Assembly: GCA_020249045.1 (NCBI GenBank)
Contig: JADCGK010000170.1
Span: forward strand, 1 to 32,272
DNA: 32,272 nucleotides
Direction of reading: 5' to 3'
Source: Azospirillum sp.
Lineage (GTDB): Bacteria > Pseudomonadota > Alphaproteobacteria > CACIAM-22H2
Positions 21,629 to 28,999 of this stretch are shown here, in pieces. Numbering within the stretch: the stretch's first letter is position 1; each line of letters begins with the position of its first letter. The notes below the pieces were generated by a model. The model searched no databases and was not told where the DNA came from. It saw nothing but the letters and a program-made list of their open reading frames with translations. The position numbers and the translations under genes are program-made.

Positions 21629-21657
21629 TTGCCTTCCGGGGGGCGGGCTGCTAGGTT
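21629..21657 (+). promoter_or_regulatory. Predicted promoter of efp
   Basis: TTGCCT (21629-21634) and TAGGTT (21652-21657) are 17 bases apart. The segment TAGGTTCCG after it also occurs at the orf98 promoter (16718-16726), which raises confidence. The transcript would start near 21664 and have a leader of about 57 bases. Confidence 0.5.
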
Positions 21658-21674
21658 CCGCCGCGATTTCAGGG

Positions 21675-21695
21675 GGGCGGCCGACGGGGCCGCCC
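21675..21695 (+). terminator. GC-rich hairpin in the thiE-efp gap (terminator of thiE or efp leader element)
   Basis: GGGCGGCC (21675-21682) and GGCCGCCC (21688-21695) make a perfect 8-base stem with a 5-base loop, followed by GTTTCGTT. The short T-run is weak for an intrinsic terminator. Because the predicted efp promoter lies upstream of it, the hairpin would also sit in the efp leader, so attenuation is possible. Confidence 0.45.
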
Positions 21696-21720
21696 GTTTC
21701 GTTCCCGGGACCCGAGACAC

Positions 21721-22287
21721 ATGAAGATCATCGGCAGCGCCATCCGCCAAGGCAACGTCATCGAAGTCGACGGCCGCATCTGGCGCGTCATCAAGCACAA
21801 CATCGTCAGCCCCGGCAAAGGCGGCGCCTTCAACCAGATCGAAGTGCGCGACATCAAGACCGGCACCAAGTCCAACATGAAGTTCCGTTCGGACGAAACC
21901 TGCGAGCTTCTCCGCGTCGAGGAGAAGGTCATGCAGTATCTGTTCAAGGACGGCGACACCTACACGCTGATGGACAAGGAATCCTACGACCAGATGGTCG
22001 TGAACGGCGATCTGTTCGGCGAGCAGGCGGATTTCCTGACCGACAACATGGACGTCTCGGTCGAATTCGTCGACGGGTCGCCCGTCGGCGTCGAACTGCC
22101 GACCACGACGATCTGCACGATCGTCGAGGCCGACGCGGTGGTGAAGGGCCAGACGGCGGCCTCCTCCTACAAGCCCGCGATCCTCGACAACGGCGTGAAG
22201 ATCGGCGTTCCGCCCTTCGTGGCCACGGGCGAGCGCGTCGTCGTCAACATCAAGGAGCGCGCCTACGTCGAGCGCGCCAAGGACTAG
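21721..22287 (+). CDS. efp: Elongation factor P
   Basis: EF-P binds the ribosome next to the P-site tRNA and relieves stalling at consecutive prolines. The 188-residue protein has the three expected beta-barrel domains. Domain I has 'VIKHNIVSPGKGGAFNQIEVRDIKTG', with Lys33 at the loop tip (equivalent to E. coli Lys34). Domain III ends 'TASSYKPAILDNGVKIGVPPFVATGERVVVNIKERAYVERAKD', which includes the efp signature. The Lys33 tip in a PGKG context, with epmA and epmB in the same window, indicates beta-lysylation rather than rhamnosylation (which uses arginine). An inositol monophosphatase gene starts six bases downstream. The ribosome site before the ATG is weak. Confidence 0.97.
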   Translation: MKIIGSAIRQGNVIEVDGRIWRVIKHNIVSPGKGGAFNQIEVRDIKTGTKSNMKFRSDETCELLRVEEKVMQYLFKDGDTYTLMDKESYDQMVVNGDLFGEQADFLTDNMDVSVEFVDGSPVGVELPTTTICTIVEADAVVKGQTAASSYKPAILDNGVKIGVPPFVATGERVVVNIKERAYVERAKD

Positions 22288-22293
22288 GTTCAC

Positions 22294-23121
22294 GTGCCGC
22301 AGGCTTATCGTTCCGCGCTCTACACGGTCATGGAGCGCGCCGTCCGCAAGGCCGGCAAGGGTCTCGCGCGCGATTTCGGCGAGGTCGAACATCTGCAGGT
22401 CTCGGTCAAGGGACCGAGCGACTTCGTGTCGACGGCCGATCTCGCGGCCGAGCGCGCGTTGCGCGCGGAGTTGGAAAAGGCGCGTCCCGGCTATTCGTTT
22501 TTGATGGAGGAGTCGGGCGTATCGCACGGGACCGACCGCGACCACGTCTGGATCGTCGATCCGCTGGACGGAACGACGAATTTCCTGCACTCGATCCCGC
22601 ATTTCGCGATTTCGGTCGCCCTGCAGCATCGCGGCGAGTTGCTCGCGGGCATGATCTACAACCCCGTGCTCGACGAGCTTTACTGGGCCGAGAAGGGCAA
22701 AGGCGCCTATCTCAACGACCGGCGTTTGCGCGTGTCGGGGCGCCGGGATCTCGGCGAATCGCTGATCGGCACGGGCATTCCGTTCCGCGGCCGCGGCAAG
22801 GCCGAGGATCATGCGCATTACCTGAAGCTGCTTGCGGCCACGATGGCGCGCACGGCCGGCGTGCGCCGGCCGGGGGCCGCCGCCCTCGACCTCGCCTATG
22901 TCGCCGCAGGGCGATTCGACGGCTTTTTCGAGATCGGCCTCAATAAGTGGGACGTCGCGGCGGGCATTCTGTTGATCCGCGAGGCCGGTGGCTTCGTCGG
23001 CGACATGGACGGCGACGCCGAAGCGCTGGAAACCGGCAATATCGTCGCCGGGAACGCCAAGCTTTTCGAGCCCTTGCGCGGTTTTCTGCGCGAGCACGGC
23101 GGATCGGGAACGGCCCGTTAA
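22294..23121 (+). CDS. suhB: Inositol monophosphatase family protein (SuhB-like)
   Basis: This 275-residue Mg-dependent phosphatase acts on inositol-1-phosphate and similar sugars; in E. coli SuhB also joins transcription complexes. The metal site is seen in 'FLMEESG' (Glu72/Glu73), 'WIVDPLDGTTNFLHSIPHF' (DPLDGT 89-94) and the second family motif 'KWDVAAGILLIREAGG' (about 218-233). 'GVRRPGAAALDLAYVAAGRFDGFFE' is also typical. The GTG at 22294 is six bases after the efp stop. An ATG at 22330 inside the conserved first helix has no better ribosome site. Together with efp it appears to form a two-gene unit. Whether it is a true SuhB or a HisN-like or CysQ-like paralog is not certain. Confidence 0.9.
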   Translation: MPQAYRSALYTVMERAVRKAGKGLARDFGEVEHLQVSVKGPSDFVSTADLAAERALRAELEKARPGYSFLMEESGVSHGTDRDHVWIVDPLDGTTNFLHSIPHFAISVALQHRGELLAGMIYNPVLDELYWAEKGKGAYLNDRRLRVSGRRDLGESLIGTGIPFRGRGKAEDHAHYLKLLAATMARTAGVRRPGAAALDLAYVAAGRFDGFFEIGLNKWDVAAGILLIREAGGFVGDMDGDAEALETGNIVAGNAKLFEPLRGFLREHGGSGTAR

Positions 23122-23126
23122 CCGGG

Positions 23127-23156
23127 TTGCCCCGGACGCGGGCACAAGGTTAATGT
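23127..23156 (+). promoter_or_regulatory. Possible promoter of the OmpA-MotA-MotB-like cassette
   Basis: TTGCCC (23127-23132) precedes TTAATG (17 bases away) or TAATGT (23151-23156, 18 bases away). The transcript would begin just before the ATG at 23167, which has no Shine-Dalgarno. The -10 match is weak. Confidence 0.35.
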
Positions 23157-23166
23157 CGGTCCCGTC

Positions 23167-24201
23167 ATGACCCGAACGCTTCTCGCCGCCGCCTCCCTCC
23201 TCGTTCTCGCGAGCGCGCCCGTTTTCGCGCAGCAGCAGCTGCGTCAACCTCGCCCGAGCGTTGAAGTTGATTGGACCGTGCTCGACGAATTGGGCGATCT
23301 GCCCATCCAGGCGGTCGCGCCAAGCCCCTTGACCACGTTGCGGCCCCCCGGGCGCCCGGCGCAGCCGCAAACCCTGACGGCGCCGGCGCAGCAGGCTCCC
23401 GCCCCGCAGGCGCAAGCGCGATCGGCGCAAGTCGTTCCGCCGGCCTCCGTCGCGCGCCAAACCGGTGTGCCGCAAGGCACGCGCGTCGGCCCGCAAGCCC
23501 GCGCGCAAACCTCCGACTTCACGCCGCCGCCCGCACCGCCCAGCTTCGTGCCCCCGGCGCCGATGGCCCCGCCCGCGCCGGTCACGTCGGCGCCCGCCCC
23601 GGCATTGCCGCCCCCGCCGCCGCCCGCAGTCATTCAAAGCGCCCCGACGCCGATCGTGCCCCCGGCACCTGCCGCCGCCACAGCGCCGCCCCCGCCGCCA
23701 CCACCCGCGGCCCCGGCGGCCATCCAGGCGATGACGCCGCCGCCCCCACCCCCGCCGGCGGCGCAGATCCCCGCAACGGCGCCGCCGCCCCCGGCGCCCG
23801 CACCTGCGGCAGCACCCGTCGCAGCCCCGACCCCGATTACGCCCCCGCCCCCGCAGCAGGCGGCCGCCCCGGCCGCGCGCGCCGCGGCAACGGGCGCGCT
23901 TGCCTCGCTCGCGTTCGCCGCCGGCGCGGCGGAGTTGACCGATCAGGGCCGTGCGGCACTGGCGCCCGTGCTCGAAGCACTGCGCGGCGACGCCAACGCG
24001 CGTTTGCAGATCCAAGCCTATGCGACGGGCGGCGACGACCAAGGCGGTCAAGCGCGGCGCTTGTCGTTGTCGCGCGCGCTGGCGGTGCGCGGACATCTGA
24101 TCGAGCAGGGCATCGCGGCCACGCGGATGGACGTTCGCGCGTTGGGCCGGACCGGCGATCAGCCCGCCGATCGCGTCGACATTCTGCTCGTCCGGCGCTA
24201 G
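23167..24201 (+). CDS. Secreted poly-proline protein with degenerate OmpA-like C-terminal domain
   Basis: The 344-residue protein has a signal peptide (MTRTLLAAASLLVLASAPVFA, cleavage after 'VFA'). A long Pro/Ala-rich linker follows from about residue 55 to 240, with runs of six, seven, seven and four prolines, and then an OmpA-like domain of about 90 residues ('ASLAFAAGAAELTDQGRAALAPVLEAL' onward). In that domain the usual 'GHTD' that contacts peptidoglycan reads 'AYATGGDD' and the 'NRRVE' reads 'ADRVDI', so peptidoglycan binding may be lost. The linker could span the periplasm. It is 13 bases upstream of the MotA-like gene, which suggests a periplasmic partner of that channel. I do not recognise a named family. 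Confidence 0.82.
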   Translation: MTRTLLAAASLLVLASAPVFAQQQLRQPRPSVEVDWTVLDELGDLPIQAVAPSPLTTLRPPGRPAQPQTLTAPAQQAPAPQAQARSAQVVPPASVARQTGVPQGTRVGPQARAQTSDFTPPPAPPSFVPPAPMAPPAPVTSAPAPALPPPPPPAVIQSAPTPIVPPAPAAATAPPPPPPPAAPAAIQAMTPPPPPPPAAQIPATAPPPPAPAPAAAPVAAPTPITPPPPQQAAAPAARAAATGALASLAFAAGAAELTDQGRAALAPVLEALRGDANARLQIQAYATGGDDQGGQARRLSLSRALAVRGHLIEQGIAATRMDVRALGRTGDQPADRVDILLVRR

Positions 24202-24214
24202 GGGGACCCGCGCC

Positions 24215-25372
24215 GTGGACGCCACGATGACGCGGCCCACGCGCTTTCTGATCCGCACGCTGCTGTTTCTCGTGGCGGTGGCGGGACTCGTGGCGGCGTT
24301 GTTCGACGGCATCGCCGACGCCTTCTCCCACCATATGGCGCTCAACGGCCTGATCCTGGGCGTGCTGACGCTCGGGATCCTCTTCAATCTGCGCCAGATT
24401 TTCAGCCTCAACCGCGAAATCGATTGGATCGACACGTTCCGCGCGGGCAAGCCCGCTTTGTCGGGCGAAGGCGCCAAGCTGCTGGCGCCGATGGTCAAGA
24501 TGCTCGGCGAGCGGACGGGCAAGTTCCAACTCTCCCCCATCGCCACGCGCTCGCTTCTCGATTCGATCGCCTCGCGGCTCGACGAAAGCCGCGACCTGTC
24601 GCGCTATCTGGTCGGGTTGCTGATCTTTCTCGGCCTGATGGGCACGTTCTGGGGCCTGTTGCAGACCGTCTCGGCCGTCGGCGGGGTGATCGGCACGTTG
24701 TCGGCGGCGACCGACACCGATTCGTTGTTCCGGGAATTGCAGGCAGGTCTCCAGGCGCCGCTGGGCGGCATGGGGACGGCCTTCGGCACGTCGCTGTTCG
24801 GCCTTGCGGGATCGATAGTGCTGGGGTTCTGCGATCTGCAGGCGGGCCAAGCGCAGAACCGCTTCTACAACGATCTCGAGGAATGGCTGTCGGCGCAAAC
24901 CCGCCTGTCGTCGGGCGCGCTGGGTGCCGGCGACGGCGACGCGACCGTCCCGGCCTATATCCAGGCGCTGCTGGAAACGACGGCCGACAACCTCGAATCC
25001 CTGCAGCGCACCATGGCGCGCGGCGAGGAAAGCCGCGCCCAAGGCGCCCAAGCCAACGCCGCCCTCGTCGACAAGCTGGGCGCGCTCGCCGATCAGATGA
25101 AGACGGAGCAGCAATTGCTGCTCAAACTCGCCGAAGGCCAGGTGGAATTGCGCGCGGTGCTGACGCGGCTGGCCGACGTGCCGCGCGGCGGCGGTTCCGG
25201 CGGCGGCATCGACGACGCGACGCGGGCGCATATCCGCAACATGGATCTGGCGCTGACCCGGTTGGTCGAGGAGACCGGCACCGGCCGCCTGCAGATGACC
25301 CAGGATCTGCGCAACGAAATCCGCCTGCTGGCGCGCACGATCGCCAATCTCGCCGAGGAGCCGCGCGCCTGA
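24215..25372 (+). CDS. MotA/TolQ/ExbB-family proton channel protein
   Basis: The 385-residue inner-membrane protein has four hydrophobic segments: about 11-31, 42-60, 131-155 and 180-207. The third reads 'YLVGLLIFLGLMGTFWGLLQTV' and the fourth 'LGGMGTAFGTSLFGLAGSIVLG', the paired helices that form the ion path in MotA, TolQ and ExbB. Residues 210-385 are predicted by eye to be a long coiled-coil cytoplasmic tail, unusual for MotA and ExbB. The GTG start has AGGGGGA about nine bases upstream; an ATG four codons on is the alternative. The stop overlaps the MotB-like start (TGATG), so the two subunits are translated together. It is not flagellar MotA, as the length and tail differ. Confidence 0.88.
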   Translation: MDATMTRPTRFLIRTLLFLVAVAGLVAALFDGIADAFSHHMALNGLILGVLTLGILFNLRQIFSLNREIDWIDTFRAGKPALSGEGAKLLAPMVKMLGERTGKFQLSPIATRSLLDSIASRLDESRDLSRYLVGLLIFLGLMGTFWGLLQTVSAVGGVIGTLSAATDTDSLFRELQAGLQAPLGGMGTAFGTSLFGLAGSIVLGFCDLQAGQAQNRFYNDLEEWLSAQTRLSSGALGAGDGDATVPAYIQALLETTADNLESLQRTMARGEESRAQGAQANAALVDKLGALADQMKTEQQLLLKLAEGQVELRAVLTRLADVPRGGGSGGGIDDATRAHIRNMDLALTRLVEETGTGRLQMTQDLRNEIRLLARTIANLAEEPRA

Positions 25373-26502
25373 TGCGCGGGAGCGGCCGCCGCACGGTGCG
25401 AACGGTCGACGTCTGGCCCGGCTTCGTCGACGCGCTGGCCACTCTCGTCATCGCCATCGTTTTCGTGGTGATGGTGTTCGCGGTCTTCCAGTTCCATCTC
25501 AAGGACGTCATCGCCGGCCGCGACGACCAGCTCGCGCGCGCGTCCACCCAGCTCGCGCAATTGGCCGAATCCCTGGCCCTGGAGCGGCGCACGGGCGAGG
25601 ATCTGCGCGGACGGCTGGACCGGCTGCAGGCCGAATTGTCGGCGACGCTGGGCGAGCGCGACCGGGCGACGGGCGAGCTGGGTGCGGCGCGCGCGCTGAC
25701 CCGCGCGCAGGCCGAACAGCTCGAAATCGCCAATCGCGCCATCGCCGCCGACCGCGAAAAGATCGAAATGCAGCTGCGCGAACTCGAAGCGCTGGCGGCG
25801 TTGCGCCAAACCCTCGAACGCCGGGCGGCGGCGGCCGAAGAGGCCGCCGGTGCCGAGCGCCGGCTGTCGGCCGAGGCGCAGGCGCAAGTGGCGTTGCTCA
25901 ACCGCCAGACGGCCGAGTTGCGCGAGCAGCTGCGCCGGTTGGAAAACATCATGTCCGACTCCGAACGCCGGACGGCCGAACAGCAGGCGCAGATCGCGGA
26001 TTTGGGCCGTCGGCTCAACCTGGCTTTGGCGAGCCGGGTCGAGGAACTCGCGCGCTTCCGCTCCGAATTCTACGGCCGCTTGCGCCAGGCGCTGGGCGAG
26101 CGCGCCGATCTGCGCGTGGTCGGCGACCGGTTCGTGTTCCAATCCGAGATCCTTTTCCCGGCCGGCGCCGCGACGATCGAGTTGGAGGGCGGCCGCCAGT
26201 TGCAGCGTTTGGCCGACGTGATCCGCGAACTCGCCCCGCGCATCCCGCGCGAGGTCGATTGGGTCGTCCAAGTGACCGGCCACACCGACCGCCGTCCCAT
26301 CGCCACGCGCGAGTTCCCGTCGAATTGGGAGCTTTCGACCGCCCGCGCGCTGTCGGTCGTGCGCTTCCTGATGGCCAACGGCGTGCCCGCCGAGCGGCTG
26401 CAGGCCGCGGGCATGGCCGAATTCCAGCCGATTGACGAGCGCGACGACGAGATCGGCTGGCGGCGCAATCGGCGCATCGAAATCCGATTTACCAACCGCT
26501 AG
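25372..26502 (+). CDS. MotB-like protein with coiled coil and OmpA peptidoglycan-binding domain
   Basis: The 376-residue partner of the channel subunit has one transmembrane helix (about 18-43) that carries Asp20 in 'VWPGFVDALATLVIAIVF', the position of the proton-carrying aspartate in MotB, TolR and ExbD. A long coiled coil spans about 45-225 with Glu/Gln/Arg heptads. The C-terminal OmpA-like domain (about 255-376) keeps 'VTGHTDRRPI' and 'NWELSTARALSVVRFL', and the terminal 'WRRNRRIEIRF', so peptidoglycan anchoring is expected. Orientation would be cytoplasmic N-terminus and periplasmic OmpA domain. It forms a stator-like pair with the preceding gene. The flagellar or Tol system is not encoded nearby, so the work it powers is unknown. 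Confidence 0.9.
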   Translation: MRGSGRRTVRTVDVWPGFVDALATLVIAIVFVVMVFAVFQFHLKDVIAGRDDQLARASTQLAQLAESLALERRTGEDLRGRLDRLQAELSATLGERDRATGELGAARALTRAQAEQLEIANRAIAADREKIEMQLRELEALAALRQTLERRAAAAEEAAGAERRLSAEAQAQVALLNRQTAELREQLRRLENIMSDSERRTAEQQAQIADLGRRLNLALASRVEELARFRSEFYGRLRQALGERADLRVVGDRFVFQSEILFPAGAATIELEGGRQLQRLADVIRELAPRIPREVDWVVQVTGHTDRRPIATREFPSNWELSTARALSVVRFLMANGVPAERLQAAGMAEFQPIDERDDEIGWRRNRRIEIRFTNR

Positions 26503-26509
26503 ACGTGCC

Positions 26510-26947
26510 ATGCGCGCCCTCGCGCTCGCCGCGCTGATGATCGTCGCTTCGCCGGTTCTGGCGGACGAAGCGGCGCTCGAAGCGGCGATGGCGGCGGCGC
26601 GGCGCGAAGCGGGACTGGCGGTCGCGGCGCCCGATGCGCGGCTTGCGCGCGCCGCGCGCGCGATCGCCGAGGACAACGCGGCGCGCGGCACGCTGGACCA
26701 CACGGACGCGAATGGCGGCACGTTGCGCGGCCGGACGCTGGCCGCAGGCTACGTCTTCCGCTTCGTCGCCGAAAACCTGGCCGCGGGCACGCCGGAGGGC
26801 GCGCGCGTGGCGTCGCTCTGGCTGGATTCGCCCGCGCACCGGGCGAACATGCTGTCGGTCGAGGCGGCGCATTACGGCCTCGCGCGCGTGCGCGGCGCGG
26901 ACGGGCGCGATTACTGGGCGGCGGTGTTCGCCGCCCCGCTACGTTGA
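26510..26947 (+). CDS. Secreted CAP (SCP/TAPS) domain protein
   Basis: The 145-residue protein has a signal peptide (MRALALAALMIVASPVLA) and one CAP domain. Conserved family features are 'TLDHTDANGGTLRGRTLAAGY' with the first histidine, 'VAENLAAG' with the glutamate, and 'SLWLDSPAHRANMLSVEAAHYGLARV', with the second histidine in the 'S-x-x-H-R-x-N-M' motif. Bacterial CAP proteins are mostly of unknown activity. Its start is eight bases after the MotB-like gene, so it probably belongs to the envelope cassette. Its stop overlaps the converging CoA-transferase gene by nine bases. The ATG at 26510 is chosen because it begins the signal peptide. Confidence 0.85.
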   Translation: MRALALAALMIVASPVLADEAALEAAMAAARREAGLAVAAPDARLARAARAIAEDNAARGTLDHTDANGGTLRGRTLAAGYVFRFVAENLAAGTPEGARVASLWLDSPAHRANMLSVEAAHYGLARVRGADGRDYWAAVFAAPLR

Positions 26948-28096
26948 ACCGAAGCCGAGTTCGGCGAAGATCTCGTCGTTGTGCTGGCCCAGCGTCGGCG
27001 CGGCACGGCGTACGGCGGCGGGCGTGTCGGAGAATTTGACCGGCGCGCCGAGCGTTTCCACCCTTCCCAGCGTCGCGTGTTCGGTCGTCACGACCATCTC
27101 GCGCGCGCGGGTTTGGGGATCGGCGAGCATCTCTTGGATCGACAGCACCGGTCCCGCCGGCATGCCCGCGCGTTCGAACAGATCGAGCCACGCGGCGGTG
27201 GTGCGCGCGGCGAACAGCGGGGCGAGCGCGTCGACGAGCGCCGGCAGATTGACCATCCGATCCGCGTTCGAGGCGAAACGCGGATCGGCGGCGAGCTGCG
27301 GAGCGTCGAGACACTCGACGAGCTTGAGCCACGTCTTTTGGTTCGCCGCACCGACATTGATCCAGCCGTCGGCCGTGGCGAACGCCTGGTAGGGCGCGTT
27401 GAGCGGATGGCCCGAGCCGAGCGGCCCGGGCGAAACGCCGGTCGCAAGCGCGATCGCGGATTGCCAGAACGTCTGGACGATCCCCGCCTCGAACAGCGAG
27501 GTGTCGACGCGTTGACCCCGTCCCGTGCGCGCGCGCGCCTGCAGCGCCCCGAGAATGCCCATCGCAGCGAGGATGCCCGCGGTGATGTCGGTCACCGGCG
27601 CCCCCACCTTGACCGGCGCCCGGCCCGGTCCTTCGCCGGTGATGCCCATCAACCCGGACATGCCTTGCGCGACCAAATCGAAACCGCCGCGCGCGGCGTA
27701 GGGTCCGGTGCGGCCGAAACCCGACAGCGAGCAATAGACGAGCCGCGGATTGAGCGCGCTTACCGCTTCGTAGCCGAAACCCAGCCGGTCGAGCGTGCCC
27801 ATCCGGTAGTTCTCGATCAGCACGTCGGCGGTGCCCAGCAGCTTGCGCAAGATCGCCTGACCGCGCTCGGTCTTGAGATCCAACGCGATACCGCGCTTGT
27901 TCCGGTTCATCATCAGATAGGCGGCGCTTTGGTCGCCCAACAGGGGCGGCGCCATGCGCCGCGTGTCGTCCCCGCCCGGCAGCTTCTCGACTTTGACGAC
28001 GTCGGCGCCCATGTCGGCGAGCATCAGCCCGGCGACGGGACCGGCCATGATGTGCGCGAGTTCGACGACGCGGATTCCCTCCAAAGCGCCCGGCAT
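26939..28096 (-). CDS. Class III CoA-transferase (CaiB/BaiF family)
   Basis: The 385-residue enzyme moves CoA between carboxylic acids. The N-terminal 'LEGIRVVELAHIMAGPVAGLMLADMGADVVKVEKLPGGDDTR' is the family signature, and 'PVTDITAG' places Asp170 at the catalytic aspartate (Asp169 in formyl-CoA transferase). 'LNAPYQAFATADGWINVGA' and 'AGMPAGPVLSIQEM' are further conserved blocks. GAGGGG lies before the ATG, inside the end of the preceding hydratase-like gene, three bases away, so they form a two-gene operon. That pair suggests activation and turnover of an unsaturated or beta-substituted acid. Formyl-CoA, succinyl-CoA or carnitine-type specificity cannot be told. The 3' end overlaps the CAP gene. 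Confidence 0.93.
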   Translation of the reverse strand: MPGALEGIRVVELAHIMAGPVAGLMLADMGADVVKVEKLPGGDDTRRMAPPLLGDQSAAYLMMNRNKRGIALDLKTERGQAILRKLLGTADVLIENYRMGTLDRLGFGYEAVSALNPRLVYCSLSGFGRTGPYAARGGFDLVAQGMSGLMGITGEGPGRAPVKVGAPVTDITAGILAAMGILGALQARARTGRGQRVDTSLFEAGIVQTFWQSAIALATGVSPGPLGSGHPLNAPYQAFATADGWINVGAANQKTWLKLVECLDAPQLAADPRFASNADRMVNLPALVDALAPLFAARTTAAWLDLFERAGMPAGPVLSIQEMLADPQTRAREMVVTTEHATLGRVETLGAPVKFSDTPAAVRRAAPTLGQHNDEIFAELGFGST

Positions 28097-28099
28097 GGT

Positions 28100-28936
28100 T
28101 CAGCGCCCCTCGAATTTCGGGCGGCGCTTCTCCAAAAACGCGCGATAACCCTCCAGATAGTCGCGCGTATCGCAGTTCGCGAATCCCTCGCGGTATTCGC
28201 GCGCGGTCAGCTTCTTGGGATCCGTCAGCCGACGCGCGAATTTCTTGTGCCACCGGTTCGACAGCGGCGCGCCGCCCGCGATGCGCGCGGCGGCGACATA
28301 GGCCTCCTCGGTCACCCGCGCGTCGGGCACGACGCGCGTGACGAGGCGCTTGTCCTTCGCCTCGGCCGCACCGAACACCCGCGCTTCGAGCAGGATCTCG
28401 AGCGCCGTCGCCCGTCCCACCAGATCGATCAACGCCGACAATTCGGGATAGGCCATGATGACGCCGATCCGGTTGATCGGCACGCCGAAGCGGGCGGACT
28501 CCCCGCAAATCCGCAGGTCGCACATCGACGCGATTTCGAGCGAACCGCCCACGCACAGGCCGTGGATCATCGCGACGGTCGGATGGCGGCAATCGCGAAT
28601 CGCAGCCAGCGTGCCGTGCATCGTCTTGCCGTACGCGATCGCGAGCTTCGTCGTCGCGCGCGTGCTTTCGAATTCCGAGATGTCGGCGCCGGGACCGAAC
28701 GCCTTTTCGCCCGCGCCGCGCAACACGATGCAACCGACGTCGTTCTCGCGGTGCAGCGCGCGCATCGTCTCTCCCAGGCGCGCCCACAATGCCTTGGTGA
28801 TGGCGTTGAGCTTGTCGGGCCGGTTGATGGTGACGGTGACGACGCGCGGATCGCCCGCGGCCTCGCGATCGACCAGGACGAGCCCGTCCGGCGACGACGC
28901 GGCCCGCGGCGGAAGCTTTTTTCGTTTGGCGGCCAT
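28100..28936 (-). CDS. Enoyl-CoA hydratase/isomerase (crotonase) family protein
   Basis: The 278-residue crotonase-fold protein is longer at the N-terminus (about 18 residues, basic) than classic hydratases. Oxyanion-hole segments are 'AFGPGADISEF' (about 79-89) and 'MIHGLCVGGSLEIASMCDLR' (about 123-142). Glu134 aligns with the first catalytic glutamate of rat hydratase (Glu144). At the place of the second (Glu164, in 'PEI') this protein reads 'FGVPINRIGVI', so the second glutamate is missing. A plain water-adding reaction is therefore doubtful; isomerase, dehydratase or lyase activity is possible. GGGAGGA precedes the ATG. The gene leads an operon with the CoA-transferase. Confidence 0.9.
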   Translation of the reverse strand: MAAKRKKLPPRAASSPDGLVLVDREAAGDPRVVTVTINRPDKLNAITKALWARLGETMRALHRENDVGCIVLRGAGEKAFGPGADISEFESTRATTKLAIAYGKTMHGTLAAIRDCRHPTVAMIHGLCVGGSLEIASMCDLRICGESARFGVPINRIGVIMAYPELSALIDLVGRATALEILLEARVFGAAEAKDKRLVTRVVPDARVTEEAYVAAARIAGGAPLSNRWHKKFARRLTDPKKLTAREYREGFANCDTRDYLEGYRAFLEKRRPKFEGR

Positions 28937-28963
28937 GGAGTCCTCCCGGCGCCGATCCTACCC

Positions 28964-28999
28964 AAAAAAATCGGGCGGCGCTCTGTCGAGGCCGCCCGA
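28964..28999 (-). terminator. Rho-independent terminator of the flagellin gene
   Basis: Read on the minus strand, TCGGGCGGC (28999-28991) and GCCGCCCGA (28979-28971) form a perfect 9-base stem with an 11-base loop, followed directly by seven T (28970-28964). It lies 43 bases past the flagellin stop and separates it from the hydratase-like gene downstream. Confidence 0.92.

Noticed and set aside
23500-23870. CCN-rich tract as a non-coding repeat
   Set aside because: It is in frame and encodes the Pro/Ala linker of the secreted protein. The run lengths vary, as expected for coding sequence.
24215-26502. Zorya anti-phage system (ZorA/ZorB resemble MotA/MotB with coiled-coil tail and OmpA domain)
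   Set aside because: No ZorC, ZorD helicase or ZorE nuclease is adjacent. The neighbours are suhB, a secreted poly-proline protein and a CAP-domain protein, and the base composition is like the core genome.
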